The notes below the pieces were generated by a model. That model was not told where the DNA came from. It was given only the letters and a program-made list of their open reading frames with translations, and searched no databases. Made by a program: the position numbers and the translations under genes. Positions 8,962-17,437 of a stretch of DNA of 64,000 bases are shown here, in pieces (position 1 is the stretch's first letter; each line of letters opens with the position of its first letter). Source of the DNA: Mucilaginibacter sp. PAMB04168 (GTDB taxonomy: Bacteria > Bacteroidota > Bacteroidia > Sphingobacteriales > Sphingobacteriaceae); the NCBI RefSeq assembly GCF_039634365.2, contig NZ_CP155079.2, positions 3,844,001-3,908,000 on the forward strand, given 5' to 3'.

Positions 8962-9423
8962 TTACCCGGCTTTTGGCTCACTTTGCAGGTTGGCTACATA
9001 CCTTTCCAGTTTTTCAACATTTTGCTTCTGCCCCTCATCAGCTTTATGTGCTTTAATCGCTATTTCACGCATGTCTGCTGTATCGAACAGCATACTCCAA
9101 TCTATTTGGGTTTCCTGGCCTATAGCCTCAAAAACAACTGTAGTAATGAAATGCGGATTAAAGTGTTCGAACACTATTTTCTTGAACGGAATGATTTCCT
9201 TAAAGATACTTTTGTTAAGGTAATCCGTTCCATCTGGCCCATGCATGGTTAACTGCCACTCTCCTCCGTTTTGCACATCCATTTGATGAATAGTATTGCT
9301 AAAGCCATTAGGTCCCCACCAATTTACAATGTGCTCGGGGGTTGTCCATACTTCCCACATCAATTCAATAGGCGCTTTAAATACCCGGGTAATGCGCATT
9401 TCTCTGCTTTCTGTGTGTTCCAT
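8962..9423 (-). CDS. SRPBCC / AHSA1-like domain protein
   Basis: 153 aa, about the normal length for the Activator-of-Hsp90-homologue-1-like START-fold family. The N-terminal RVFKAPIELMWEVWTTPEH and the WWGPNGF segment are typical. These proteins have a hydrophobic pocket; substrates are unknown. It is separated from the upstream ArsR regulator gene by only 2 bases, so the two are cotranscribed. ArsR-SRPBCC pairing is common, and the regulator is presumed to control this protein. The pair is preceded by an evident operator-promoter. Confidence 0.88.
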   Translation of the reverse strand: MEHTESREMRITRVFKAPIELMWEVWTTPEHIVNWWGPNGFSNTIHQMDVQNGGEWQLTMHGPDGTDYLNKSIFKEIIPFKKIVFEHFNPHFITTVVFEAIGQETQIDWSMLFDTADMREIAIKAHKADEGQKQNVEKLERYVANLQSEPKAG

Positions 9424-9425
9424 TG

Positions 9426-9752
9426 TTATAGTTTGTTTTGTTGAATTTTTTCTAAATACTTATCCAAATTATTAAAGCGCTCATCCCAGACCCTTTTAAG
9501 TTGATCCAACCAAACGTCAATTTCTTTCACCTTGTCCATTTTAATCTGGTAGTATATCTCCCGCCCTCGTTGGCTCGATTCTATTAAATCACATTCGGTA
9601 AGTATCTGGATATGCTTGGAAACGGTAGATCGGGCAGCATCAAATTGATCGGCAATTGCCCCTGCTGTAATAGACTGTGAAGCCAGCAAAATTAAAATAG
9701 ACCTTCTGGTTGGATCGGCAATGGCCTGAAATATGTCTCGTCTTAAAATCAT
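9426..9752 (-). CDS. ArsR-family winged-helix repressor
   Basis: 108 aa from the ATG at 9752. The domain begins RRDIFQAIADPTRRSILILL and includes the recognition segment ARSTVSKHIQIL, then a wing with GREIYYQI. No metal-binding ELCVCDL-type cysteines are present, so it belongs with the metal-independent SRPBCC-associated ArsR group. A longer in-frame reading to a TTG at 9800 is unlikely because that codon overlaps the -33 promoter box. The gene is probably autoregulated: a perfect palindrome lies 4-19 bases before the start, over the expected transcription start. Confidence 0.9.
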   Translation of the reverse strand: MILRRDIFQAIADPTRRSILILLASQSITAGAIADQFDAARSTVSKHIQILTECDLIESSQRGREIYYQIKMDKVKEIDVWLDQLKRVWDERFNNLDKYLEKIQQNKL

Positions 9753-9755
9753 TAT

Positions 9756-9771
9756 GTCGTTATATAACGAC
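9756..9771. promoter_or_regulatory. ArsR operator, 16-bp perfect palindrome
   Basis: GTCGTTATATAACGAC is perfectly symmetric. A second half-site, ATAACGACAAATA, recurs at 9791-9803, in the same orientation as the half-site at 9764-9776. The palindrome abuts the -7 element and covers the predicted transcription start, the classic arrangement for repression by steric block. Confidence 0.8.
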
Positions 9772-9801
9772 AAATATAACATGACGCCAAATAACGACAA
9801 A
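9771..9801 (-). promoter_or_regulatory. Promoter of the arsR-SRPBCC operon
   Basis: Minus-strand TTTG (9801-9798), a 19-base spacer and TATATTTG (9778-9771) match the Bacteroidota consensus exactly. The expected transcript start is about 9764-9766, giving a leader near 12 bases. Confidence 0.8.
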
Positions 9802-9856
9802 TAAATATTTTTTGATTTTTAGCTTACTCCTGGGTGCATGTTATTTACATGCCCAA

Positions 9857-9888
9857 TAAAAAAGGCGCTCCTTTAGGAAACGCCTTAT
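9857..9888 (-). terminator. Terminator of the GH31 gene
   Basis: On the minus strand AAGGCG (9886-9881) pairs with CGCCTT (9867-9862), with further weak pairing in the loop, followed by a T run. It lies about 55 bp after the GH31 stop. Confidence 0.8.
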
Positions 9889-9943
9889 TAAATACCAATT
9901 TAATCCTGCAAGCATTTTTGATGAAGCTTGGAAGTCGTTATGA

Positions 9944-12412
9944 TTACATCACCTCTATCTGCTTAAAGTTTTTAGTGAATTTAAAGTTTAGCACTTTTTC
10001 AGCCGTAAAATCAAAATCACTTACCTCTTTACCGTCGGCAATTATTTTGGTCGGCTTAAACGGCAACCCGGCTACATTGAAATAATAATTTTCGTAACGC
10101 GGTGTGTAAAGGCCTTCCATAGTTTGCTGTATAGTCATGGATGATGGCTTGCCGCTTACCACAAACTTTTTCTCTGAGTAGATATCCTGTTCGTAAGCAA
10201 AGGTTTCACCATAATCTTCAAAAAAGAAAGAGTTGGCGGGTGCGTCGCTGTAGTAAACGTTCAGCTTTACCTCCTCTATTTCTTTTTCACCTACATATTG
10301 CATTACCGGGTATTCGGGTATAACAGAACCGGCTTTAACAAAGATTGGAATATTTTCTAACGGTGTAGCCACTTCAACTTCTTCGCCACCCGCAACCATA
10401 GCATTATCCCAATAATAGTACCAGTTGCCCTTGGGCAGGTAAACACGCCTACTGGTTTGGCCGGGCTCCATTACAGGGCATACCAAAATTTTATCACCAT
10501 AGGTAAATTCATCCTGGCGCGCCTGGTTATTGATCTCGTCCTGCTCCTGCATTATTACCGGGCGCAGTATAGGAAAACCGTAACGATGGTGCTCCCAAAA
10601 AGTAGAGTATAAATAAGGAATAAGTTTATAACGCAGTTCAATAAACTTACGGTTAATAGCGGTATACGGCTCACCAAAACTCCATGGCTCACGCTCCTTG
10701 GTATCGCCGGCTGAATGCGCACGCATAAACGGCGAGAAGGTGCCCATCTGTATCCAGCGTGTAAACAGCTCGCCATCGGGCTCACCGCTAAAGCCGCCTA
10801 TATCAGTGCCGCAAAATGGTATGCCCGACATAGACAAACGTTGGCATTGCACATTGCCTAAACGCAAATGCTCCCAAGAGGCTACGTTATCACCCGTCCA
10901 AACGGAGGTAAAACGCTGCACACCCGAATAGCCCGCACGGGTAATAGTGAACGGCCGCTTGTTTTTCATCAGCTTGCGCATGCCCTCGTAAGTAGCACGC
11001 ACCATTTGCATACCATATACGTTATGCGCTTTACGATGAGAACCACGGAAGCCATCAAACTGATGACGGACATCATCCGGGAAAGTTCCGGCACCGAACA
11101 CAGCCGGCTCATTCATATCATTCCATACACCGGCTACGCCCATTTGTACCAGTTCGTCAAATAATGTTCCCCACCATTCGCGTACTTCGGGGTTGGTAAA
11201 GTCGGGAAACTGGCAGCGGCCTGGCCATACGTGGCCTTCCATGAAGTAGTCATCGCTGCGTCGGCAAAAATACCGGTTGGCCTTCCCTTCCCTAAACACT
11301 GAGTAATTGTCGTCCACCCTTATGCCAGGGTCTATAATTACTACGGTTTTAAATCCATCAGCCGCCAGTTCCTTAATCATCTTTTTTGGATCAGGAAAAT
11401 ATTTACGGTTCCAGGTGAAGCAACGGTAGCCATCCATATAATCAATATCCAGATAAATACCATCACATGGAATTTTATGCTCACGGAAGTTTTTGGCCAC
11501 CTTGTGCACTTTAGATTCGGGGTAATAGCTCCATCGGCATTGATGATATCCCAGCGCCCAAAGCGGTGGCATTGGATGCGTACCAGTTAGTATGTGGTAA
11601 CGTTTAACCACATCCATCATATTAGGCCCATGTATATAGTAATACTGCAGTTCTCCGCCATCGGCCCAAAAACTGGTCTTACCATGATCTTCGGCACCGA
11701 AATCGAAATGTGCTTTAAAGGTGTTATCAAAGAAGATACCATGAGCAATACCTTCATTTAAGCTAATATAGAAAGGTATGCTGCGGTAAATAGGATCCTG
11801 ATTCCAGGCAAACGAATATGCGTCTGTATTCCAGTTTACAAAACGTTTGCCACGCAGGTTAAGGTCAGTAGGCTTATCGCCCAGGCCAAAAAAAGCTTCC
11901 TCGGGATGGCAAACCTTGGTGCCAAAAACATAATAACCACCAAACTGCACATTTTCTTCCCAGTGCATGGGGGCAGCATCGGCGCTGGTTACATGGTTTT
12001 GGCTGTCTGAAAACGATATAAAAAAGTCTTTCTTGTTTATATGGCAGTTAGCGGTGTTGGTGGAAATGCGATATTCTTCATCATTTTCGTGCAGGTGAAA
12101 TACCGACACTTTAGATTGCAGCTTAGGCACAGCGTATGAAAACTCTTCGAGAAACACGCCGTGCGGGGCCATACGTACCCGAATAATCTCATCAGTTACA
12201 ACAACCACCTCAACCTTAGCCTCGCCATCGCTGAAAAAGAACTTGTTGCCTTTTTGCTCAACCTGGTTGGGTGAGCCCAGATATTTTTTTACAATGGGTT
12301 TTAAACCCAGTACGGGGTTATTAACGTGTTGAAAAACTTCCTCTTCCTGTTCAATTAATTTTACAGCAGGAGATTCCGGAGTGGGTTCAGTTGGGGGAAT
12401 AATAGGTTCCAT
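9944..12412 (-). CDS. Glycoside hydrolase family 31 (alpha-glucosidase type)
   Basis: 822 aa. The GH31 catalytic barrel is complete: nucleophile Asp432 in WNDMNEP (430-436), probable acid/base Asp508 in WTGDNVASWEHL, and the upstream LDIDYMDGYR segment. An N-terminal beta-sandwich (about 40-270) and C-terminal beta domains flank the barrel. There is no signal peptide, so it probably acts in the cytoplasm on imported alpha-glucosides or related oligosaccharides; alpha-xylosidase activity cannot be excluded. It is monocistronic: a terminator follows it and the divergent doxX is 379 bp away. No SusC/SusD genes are nearby. Confidence 0.9.
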   Translation of the reverse strand: MEPIIPPTEPTPESPAVKLIEQEEEVFQHVNNPVLGLKPIVKKYLGSPNQVEQKGNKFFFSDGEAKVEVVVVTDEIIRVRMAPHGVFLEEFSYAVPKLQSKVSVFHLHENDEEYRISTNTANCHINKKDFFISFSDSQNHVTSADAAPMHWEENVQFGGYYVFGTKVCHPEEAFFGLGDKPTDLNLRGKRFVNWNTDAYSFAWNQDPIYRSIPFYISLNEGIAHGIFFDNTFKAHFDFGAEDHGKTSFWADGGELQYYYIHGPNMMDVVKRYHILTGTHPMPPLWALGYHQCRWSYYPESKVHKVAKNFREHKIPCDGIYLDIDYMDGYRCFTWNRKYFPDPKKMIKELAADGFKTVVIIDPGIRVDDNYSVFREGKANRYFCRRSDDYFMEGHVWPGRCQFPDFTNPEVREWWGTLFDELVQMGVAGVWNDMNEPAVFGAGTFPDDVRHQFDGFRGSHRKAHNVYGMQMVRATYEGMRKLMKNKRPFTITRAGYSGVQRFTSVWTGDNVASWEHLRLGNVQCQRLSMSGIPFCGTDIGGFSGEPDGELFTRWIQMGTFSPFMRAHSAGDTKEREPWSFGEPYTAINRKFIELRYKLIPYLYSTFWEHHRYGFPILRPVIMQEQDEINNQARQDEFTYGDKILVCPVMEPGQTSRRVYLPKGNWYYYWDNAMVAGGEEVEVATPLENIPIFVKAGSVIPEYPVMQYVGEKEIEEVKLNVYYSDAPANSFFFEDYGETFAYEQDIYSEKKFVVSGKPSSMTIQQTMEGLYTPRYENYYFNVAGLPFKPTKIIADGKEVSDFDFTAEKVLNFKFTKNFKQIEVM

Positions 12413-12791
12413 TTAAATTAACTAGTAGAATTAGGATATATGTAAACGCATGTAACAAATATTTAGGCTTAAGTACCAATAATTAAGCCATAACACAATA
12501 ACTGTTAACGTATTTACTACGGTATACGAAAATATCGACCGAAAAGTAGAAAGAAAATTATCAACACCATCATTTTTTTTGCTTTTAACATACTCATATC
12601 AGCTTATACACTGATGTAATGTGAACTTTTGTGTGTCTATAGCGGTCTGGCTACCCAAAATTTGAGTTAGCTCCTAGTTAACTATCCGGTTGTTTTACAT
12701 ATTAGTACACAAAATTACATTACATTTTATAGGAGTATCTTCCTGTTTAATTATGTGTAACTTTAAGTAACCAATTAAAAAGGAGGACATT
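12413..12791. other. Divergent regulatory region, GH31 and doxX
   Basis: No gene was seen in this 379-bp AT-rich stretch. A partial LacI-like half (TGTAAACGCATGT, about 12441-12453) lies upstream of the GH31 start but is not symmetric. No exact TAnnTTTG element was found for either gene. Confidence 0.35.
12781..12786 (+). promoter_or_regulatory. Strong Shine-Dalgarno (AGGAGG) before doxX
   Basis: AGGAGG lies 5 bases before the ATG at 12792. A full Shine-Dalgarno is rare in Bacteroidota, where the anti-SD is usually not used, and it fixes the start. Confidence 0.7.
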
Positions 12792-13262
12792 ATGAACATG
12801 GTACAGAAAGTGGAGCACTGGGGCGACCTGCATCACACCAAATGGCTCGAAGTGGTTAGGATACTGCTGGGACTGATCATATTTAGCAAAGGAGTTACCT
12901 TTATTAGCCAAACGCAGGTACAGCAAGACTGGATTATACAAAATAGTACGTTTGGTGTATCGGGACTTATGGCTATGGTGGTAATCCATACCGTGGCACT
13001 GGTTCATCTGGTAGGTGGGCTACTAATTATGATCGGCTTAATAACCCGGTTTGCTGTTGTTATTCAAATCCCTATTTTGTTAGGAGCTATTTTGTTTGTG
13101 AACAGCACCCGTGGCTTATCCTTCATCAACTCCGAACTTTGGCTATCAATCGTTGTACTGTTGCTTCTCATTGTATGCTGGGTAACCGGATCAGGACCTT
13201 ACTCATTAGACCACTGGATTAAAAATGGCTACCAGAACTATAAAACGCAACCTAGGGATTGA
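12792..13262 (+). CDS. DoxX family membrane protein
   Basis: 156 aa with four transmembrane segments (about residues 19-37, 56-76, 80-103 and 114-134). The sequence resembles DoxX/DoxD-like quinone-associated membrane proteins, including the VRILLGLIIFSKGV first helix and the conserved histidine-containing second helix. The physiological role of this group is poorly defined; redox and stress functions have been suggested. It is monocistronic, with its own terminator. Confidence 0.82.
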   Translation: MNMVQKVEHWGDLHHTKWLEVVRILLGLIIFSKGVTFISQTQVQQDWIIQNSTFGVSGLMAMVVIHTVALVHLVGGLLIMIGLITRFAVVIQIPILLGAILFVNSTRGLSFINSELWLSIVVLLLLIVCWVTGSGPYSLDHWIKNGYQNYKTQPRD

Positions 13263-13296
13263 TTAGTGAGTTCAGACCATTCTATAGGCGAAATGG

Positions 13297-13335
13297 AAAA
13301 GCCGCTATGCAACAAATGAGCACAGCGGCTTTTTT
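13297..13335 (+). terminator. Terminator of doxX
   Basis: AAAAGCCGCT (13297-13306) pairs with AGCGGCTTTT (13324-13333) around a 17-base loop, ending in a T run. Confidence 0.85.
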
Positions 13336-13474
13336 CAATTTAATGCACATTCCATCGCTACAATTGTAACGCAAGCCTTTCAGGCACAACTTCAGCTAAT
13401 TTGTTTTCAACAAAACCGGCATGCTAGCTGTTCAATTCAAAGCCTTTCGTATTTTTACTGCCTTACTATCCGAT

Positions 13475-15157
13475 ATGGAAAATAAACCTATTGCTGGCCG
13501 CCTTAAGCTTTTAGCGCAATTAATGGAACTGCATAATCAAAATGCATTCAAGATACGTTCGGTGGCAAATGCCGCTTTTAAAATTGACAAGCTCCCCTAC
13601 AAGTTAGCCAGCAAGAGCATTGAAGAAATAAACCAGATTGATGGTATAGGCAAAACTCTGGCTGCCTACGTAAAGGAACTGTTGGATACAGGTTCCATCA
13701 AAGACCTGGAAGACCTGCTGCAGGCTACACCCGACGGTGTTGTTGAGATGTTGCACATCAAAGGCATTGGCCCTAAAAAGGTAAGCATTATATGGAACCA
13801 GCTGGGTATAGAAAACACCGGCGAGCTTTATTATGCCTGCAACGAAAACCGTTTGGTGGAAGCAAAAGGCTTTGGTATAAAAACCCAGGACGAGATCAAA
13901 CGCGCATTAGAATTTCGCATGGCCAGTAACGGCAAATTTTTATATGCACAAGCCCGCCACGAGGCTGAAGAATTGATGTTACTGCTCACAGAGATGTTCC
14001 CGGGTGCGCTGGCAGAGTTTGCCGGCGATTACCGCCGTTGCTGCGAGGTAATATCAGAACTTTCCATTGTGTTAGGCACACGTGATGTAGAACTGGCGCT
14101 GAGCAATTTATCGACCTCCACCCTGCTTAACAAAGTAACGGTTAAAGACTGTCATGTGAACGGCGAAACCGCAAACGGTTTGCTAATAGATATTATTGTG
14201 ACCGAGAAACGCTTCTTTTATCGCGATTTGTTTGCCTACACCGGTAACGAGGAGCACGTAGATGCCGTAATGAAAAATATTGTGGACGTGGTTGACCAGC
14301 CGGAGAGTGAGGAATTTATTTATACAAAGGCAAGCCTGCCTTGGATTCCGCCTGAGTTACGGGAAGGCGATAGTTATGTTAACAAGCCGTTATTGCCCGA
14401 TTTAATTGACCTGTATGACCTGAAAGGTTCATTACACAATCACAGTACCTGGAGCGATGGCATCAACACGCTTGAAGAAATGGCCCTCTATTGCCGCGAT
14501 GAAATCAAATTGCAATACCTGGGCATTTGTGACCACAGCAAAAGTGCGTTTTACGCCAAAGGTTTGAGCATTGAGCGCGTTTTGCAGCAGCATGAGGAAA
14601 TTGACCGCCTGAACCAGAAACTTAACGACTTTCATATATTTAAAGGTATAGAGTCGGACATTTTGAACGACGGTTCGCTTGATTATCCGGATGAGATATT
14701 GGAAAAGTTTGATTTCATAGTAGCATCGGTACACTCTAACCTTAAAATGGACAAGGAAAAGGCTACCGCCCGGATTATAAAGGCCATTGAAAATCCTTAT
14801 ACCACTATACTTGGACACCCTACAGGCCGGCTCCTATTAAGCCGTAAAGGATACGAGATAGACTACGAAAAAGTGATTGACGCCTGTGCCGCTAATAATG
14901 TAGTTATTGAAATTAATGCTAATCCTTTTCGCTTGGATCTGGATTGGCGCTGGTGCCAGTACGCCATAAATAAAGGCGTTAAGCTATCTATAAATCCAGA
15001 TGCTCACCGCGTTGAAGGTTTTAAGGATATGGAGTATGGTGTACTAGTGGCCCGCAAAGGCGGCGTAACCAAACAAAACTGCCTTAACGCATTTTCGCTA
15101 TCGGAGATAACGGAAATTTTTAAATTTAAAAAGTCAGGTCATCCTGTACAAGGCTAA
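13475..15157 (+). CDS. polX: PolX-like protein: degenerate polymerase X fold plus PHP domain
   Basis: 560 aa from the ATG at 13475; the frame is open 18 codons further up, but the domain begins here. Order: N-terminal 8-kDa-like helix-hairpin-helix region (IDGIGK at 55-60, IKGIGPKK at 95-102), nucleotidyltransferase palm (about 150-270), then a C-terminal PHP domain starting at HNHSTWSDG (321-329) with CDHSKS, ASVHSN, GHPTGR and NPDAHR metal-site segments intact. In the palm, GDYRRCCE (184-191) aligns with the family GSxRR motif, but the DxD metal pair expected just after reads ELS (195-197). Polymerase activity is therefore doubtful, whereas PHP nuclease activity looks intact. It is followed by rfaE2 after 3 bases. 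Confidence 0.85.
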   Translation: MENKPIAGRLKLLAQLMELHNQNAFKIRSVANAAFKIDKLPYKLASKSIEEINQIDGIGKTLAAYVKELLDTGSIKDLEDLLQATPDGVVEMLHIKGIGPKKVSIIWNQLGIENTGELYYACNENRLVEAKGFGIKTQDEIKRALEFRMASNGKFLYAQARHEAEELMLLLTEMFPGALAEFAGDYRRCCEVISELSIVLGTRDVELALSNLSTSTLLNKVTVKDCHVNGETANGLLIDIIVTEKRFFYRDLFAYTGNEEHVDAVMKNIVDVVDQPESEEFIYTKASLPWIPPELREGDSYVNKPLLPDLIDLYDLKGSLHNHSTWSDGINTLEEMALYCRDEIKLQYLGICDHSKSAFYAKGLSIERVLQQHEEIDRLNQKLNDFHIFKGIESDILNDGSLDYPDEILEKFDFIVASVHSNLKMDKEKATARIIKAIENPYTTILGHPTGRLLLSRKGYEIDYEKVIDACAANNVVIEINANPFRLDLDWRWCQYAINKGVKLSINPDAHRVEGFKDMEYGVLVARKGGVTKQNCLNAFSLSEITEIFKFKKSGHPVQG

Positions 15158-15160
15158 AAC

Positions 15161-15655
15161 ATGGAAAAAAATGTCGAACAACAAATACTATCAAAAATAA
15201 CCGACCTGCCAACATTAAAAACCAAAGTAAATGAATGGAAGCAGCAAGGCCAAAAAGTAGTATTTACCAATGGCGTATTTGATCTGGTGCATATTGGGCA
15301 CATAAGCTATATGGCAAAGGCGGCGGAGTTGGGTGATAAGTTAATTATAGGCCTCAATGCCGACGCATCGGTTAAGCGATTAAAGGGTGAGAGCCGGCCC
15401 GTAAACAATGAAAATAGCCGGGCCATGCTTTTGGCTGCATTCTTTTTTATTGATGCCATTGTTTTGTTTGAAGAAGACACACCGCTCAATCTGATCAGCA
15501 CCTTGCTGCCGGATGTATTGGTAAAAGGTGCCGATTACCAGATAGAAAACATTGCCGGGGCTAAAGAGGTAATTGCCAATGGCGGCGAGGTAAAAACCAT
15601 CACCTTTGTAGATGGATACTCGTCTACCGCAATAATCAACAAGATAAAAGGGTAA
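15161..15655 (+). CDS. rfaE2: D-glycero-beta-D-manno-heptose 1-phosphate adenylyltransferase
   Basis: 164 aa, the stand-alone nucleotidyltransferase half of HldE. It activates heptose 1-phosphate with ATP to ADP-heptose for lipopolysaccharide core. The cytidylyltransferase-type signature [13 protein letters not shown] carries HIGH at 44-47, and the C-terminal DGYSSTAII segment is typical. The kinase half is not in the window. The start is 3 bases after the polX stop, and the neighbours downstream include a heptosyltransferase-like GT9, which supports the pathway assignment. Confidence 0.9.
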   Translation: MEKNVEQQILSKITDLPTLKTKVNEWKQQGQKVVFTNGVFDLVHIGHISYMAKAAELGDKLIIGLNADASVKRLKGESRPVNNENSRAMLLAAFFFIDAIVLFEEDTPLNLISTLLPDVLVKGADYQIENIAGAKEVIANGGEVKTITFVDGYSSTAIINKIKG

Positions 15656-15660
15656 ATCGT

Positions 15661-15668
15661 TATATTTG
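15661..15668 (+). promoter_or_regulatory. Candidate internal promoter before the DUF4254 gene
   Basis: TATATTTG matches TAnnTTTG exactly and lies 20 bases before the ATG at 15688. No TTTG at -33. It may give independent transcription of the two downstream genes. Confidence 0.45.
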
Positions 15669-15687
15669 CAGCTTTTTACCAGTTACT

Positions 15688-16296
15688 ATGGTTAGCGAAC
15701 AATGTAATAAGCTGTTTAACGAGGTTGTTAAAGACTATCACATCTATAATGAGATAGAACGCTTACCCGTAAATCCTTATGCCGCCGGAGATTTTTCGAA
15801 CCTGCTATACCAAAAATGCTGGATAGATGCTGCGCAGTGGCATATGGAGGATGAGGTACGTCACCCCGACATTGACCCTGTAGCTGCACTGCGCTGGAAA
15901 CGTCTCATTGATAAATCGAACCAGGACCGGACCGATATTGTGGAGCGTATAGACGATTACTTTGCCGAACAATTTAAAAATGTAGTACCCGGTACATCTG
16001 CGCGGTACAACACAGAAAGTCCTGCCTGGGCAATTGACCGGCTTTCCATACTTGCACTAAAAATATACCACATGCAGGAAGAAACCCAGCGCATTGACAT
16101 TGACCAAGATCAACTGGCAGCCTGCAACCGTAAATTAACGGTCTTATTACAGCAACGCGTGGATCTGTCGACCGCTATTGATGAGCTTTTAGAAGATATT
16201 GCAAGTGGCGAAAGACGTATGCACGTTTACCGGCAAATGAAGATGTATAACGACCCCCTACTTAACCCAGTATTATACGGCAACAAGCAATCATGA
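15688..16296 (+). CDS. DUF4254 domain protein
   Basis: 202 aa, helical, with no signal peptide or membrane segment. The sequence (LPVNPYAAGDFSNLLYQKCWID, AALRWKRLIDKSNQDRTD) fits DUF4254, a family I know as frequent beside glycosyltransferases in Bacteroidota. Function unknown. Its stop overlaps the start of the GT9 gene by 4 bases, implying translational coupling and a role in the same lipopolysaccharide step, perhaps as a partner of the glycosyltransferase. Confidence 0.82.
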   Translation: MVSEQCNKLFNEVVKDYHIYNEIERLPVNPYAAGDFSNLLYQKCWIDAAQWHMEDEVRHPDIDPVAALRWKRLIDKSNQDRTDIVERIDDYFAEQFKNVVPGTSARYNTESPAWAIDRLSILALKIYHMQEETQRIDIDQDQLAACNRKLTVLLQQRVDLSTAIDELLEDIASGERRMHVYRQMKMYNDPLLNPVLYGNKQS

Positions 16297-17315
16297 CAGG
16301 CAAAAAGCACATACTCGTTATGCGCTTTTCGGCTATGGGCGATGTAGCTATGACGGTGCCGGTGATCAAAGAACTATTGCAACAGCATCCCGATTTGAAG
16401 ATCACCTATGTTTCGCGCCCGGCTTTTGCAGCCTTCTTTGAGGGCATCGACCGGTTGCAGTATGTGAAAGCAGATTTTAAAGCGGAGTACTCAGGTTTTA
16501 CAGGCACGCTTAAGTTGTTTCAATATTTAAAAACGCTTGGGCCTTATAATGCCTTAGCAAATCTCCACAATAACTTACGCACAAACCTGTTGCAGGCCCT
16601 CTTTAAACTAAGTGGCATCTCCGGCCAACAAATCACAAAGGGCCGCCAGGAGAAAAAGCAGCTTACCCGCTTCCCTAACAAAGTACTGAAACAGCTTCGC
16701 TCTACACCCGAACGTTATGCAGATGTATTTAGACAGCTCGGTTTTAGTTTGACGCTCTCCGGAAAACTTAGCAAATCATTACCAGCAGTCAACACGTTTG
16801 CAGACACTAAGAACGAACCTTGGATTGGTATTTCTCCCTTCGCACAGCACAAAGGCAAAATTTACCCGTTAGGCCGTATGGAACAGGTGATAGAAACGCT
16901 TAACCGCAGCAAGATGAAAATATTTGTATTCGGCGGCTTGCCATATGAAAAAGCTATAGCAGATGAATGGGAACAAAAGTATGCATCGGTTACATCCGTA
17001 ATTAACCGAATGGACATGAAGCAGGAACTTGACCTGATTACACAACTAGACGTAATGCTGGCCATGGATTCGGCCGGTATGCACATGGCATCACTAGTGG
17101 GCACACCGGTTGTGTCGGTTTGGGGAGCAACACACCATTACGCCGGCTTTTTGGGTTATGGCCAGACTGAAGATAATATAGTGGCAGATGATATTGCATG
17201 CCGCCCCTGCTCAGTATATGGCAATAAACCATGTTTCCGTGGCGACTATGCCTGTTTATATAATATCCACCCCCAGGATATTGCCAGTAAGCTTCTTGCT
17301 CTTGTCTCTCTTTAA
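16293..17315 (+). CDS. Glycosyltransferase family 9, heptosyltransferase-like
   Basis: 340 aa, GT-B fold. The N-terminal domain opens with ILVMRFSAMGDVAMTVPV, typical of ADP-heptose:LPS heptosyltransferases. The C-terminal nucleotide-binding half contains WIGISPFAQHKGKIYP, FGGLPYEK, DLITQLDVMLAMDSAGMHMAS and GTPVVSVWGATH. It probably transfers heptose to the lipopolysaccharide core on the inner face of the inner membrane. It overlaps the DUF4254 gene by ATGA, and rfaE2, which makes the donor, is two genes upstream. Which heptose position it adds cannot be told. Confidence 0.88.
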   Translation: MTGKKHILVMRFSAMGDVAMTVPVIKELLQQHPDLKITYVSRPAFAAFFEGIDRLQYVKADFKAEYSGFTGTLKLFQYLKTLGPYNALANLHNNLRTNLLQALFKLSGISGQQITKGRQEKKQLTRFPNKVLKQLRSTPERYADVFRQLGFSLTLSGKLSKSLPAVNTFADTKNEPWIGISPFAQHKGKIYPLGRMEQVIETLNRSKMKIFVFGGLPYEKAIADEWEQKYASVTSVINRMDMKQELDLITQLDVMLAMDSAGMHMASLVGTPVVSVWGATHHYAGFLGYGQTEDNIVADDIACRPCSVYGNKPCFRGDYACLYNIHPQDIASKLLALVSL

Positions 17316-17437
17316 CGAGTGAGAAACACAAATTTAACCGCACATTTAATTCAATGCAAAAACTTGCTATTAAAGAGGCAAGCTTCCGTTAAAACGCCTT
17401 TTCCCTCTATATTTAGGCAATAAATTTCCCCACATAT

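Noticed and set aside
13421..13474. Upstream extension of the PolX-like frame
   Set aside because: Eighteen residues before the conserved start with no homology expected; ATG at 13475 fits the family length.
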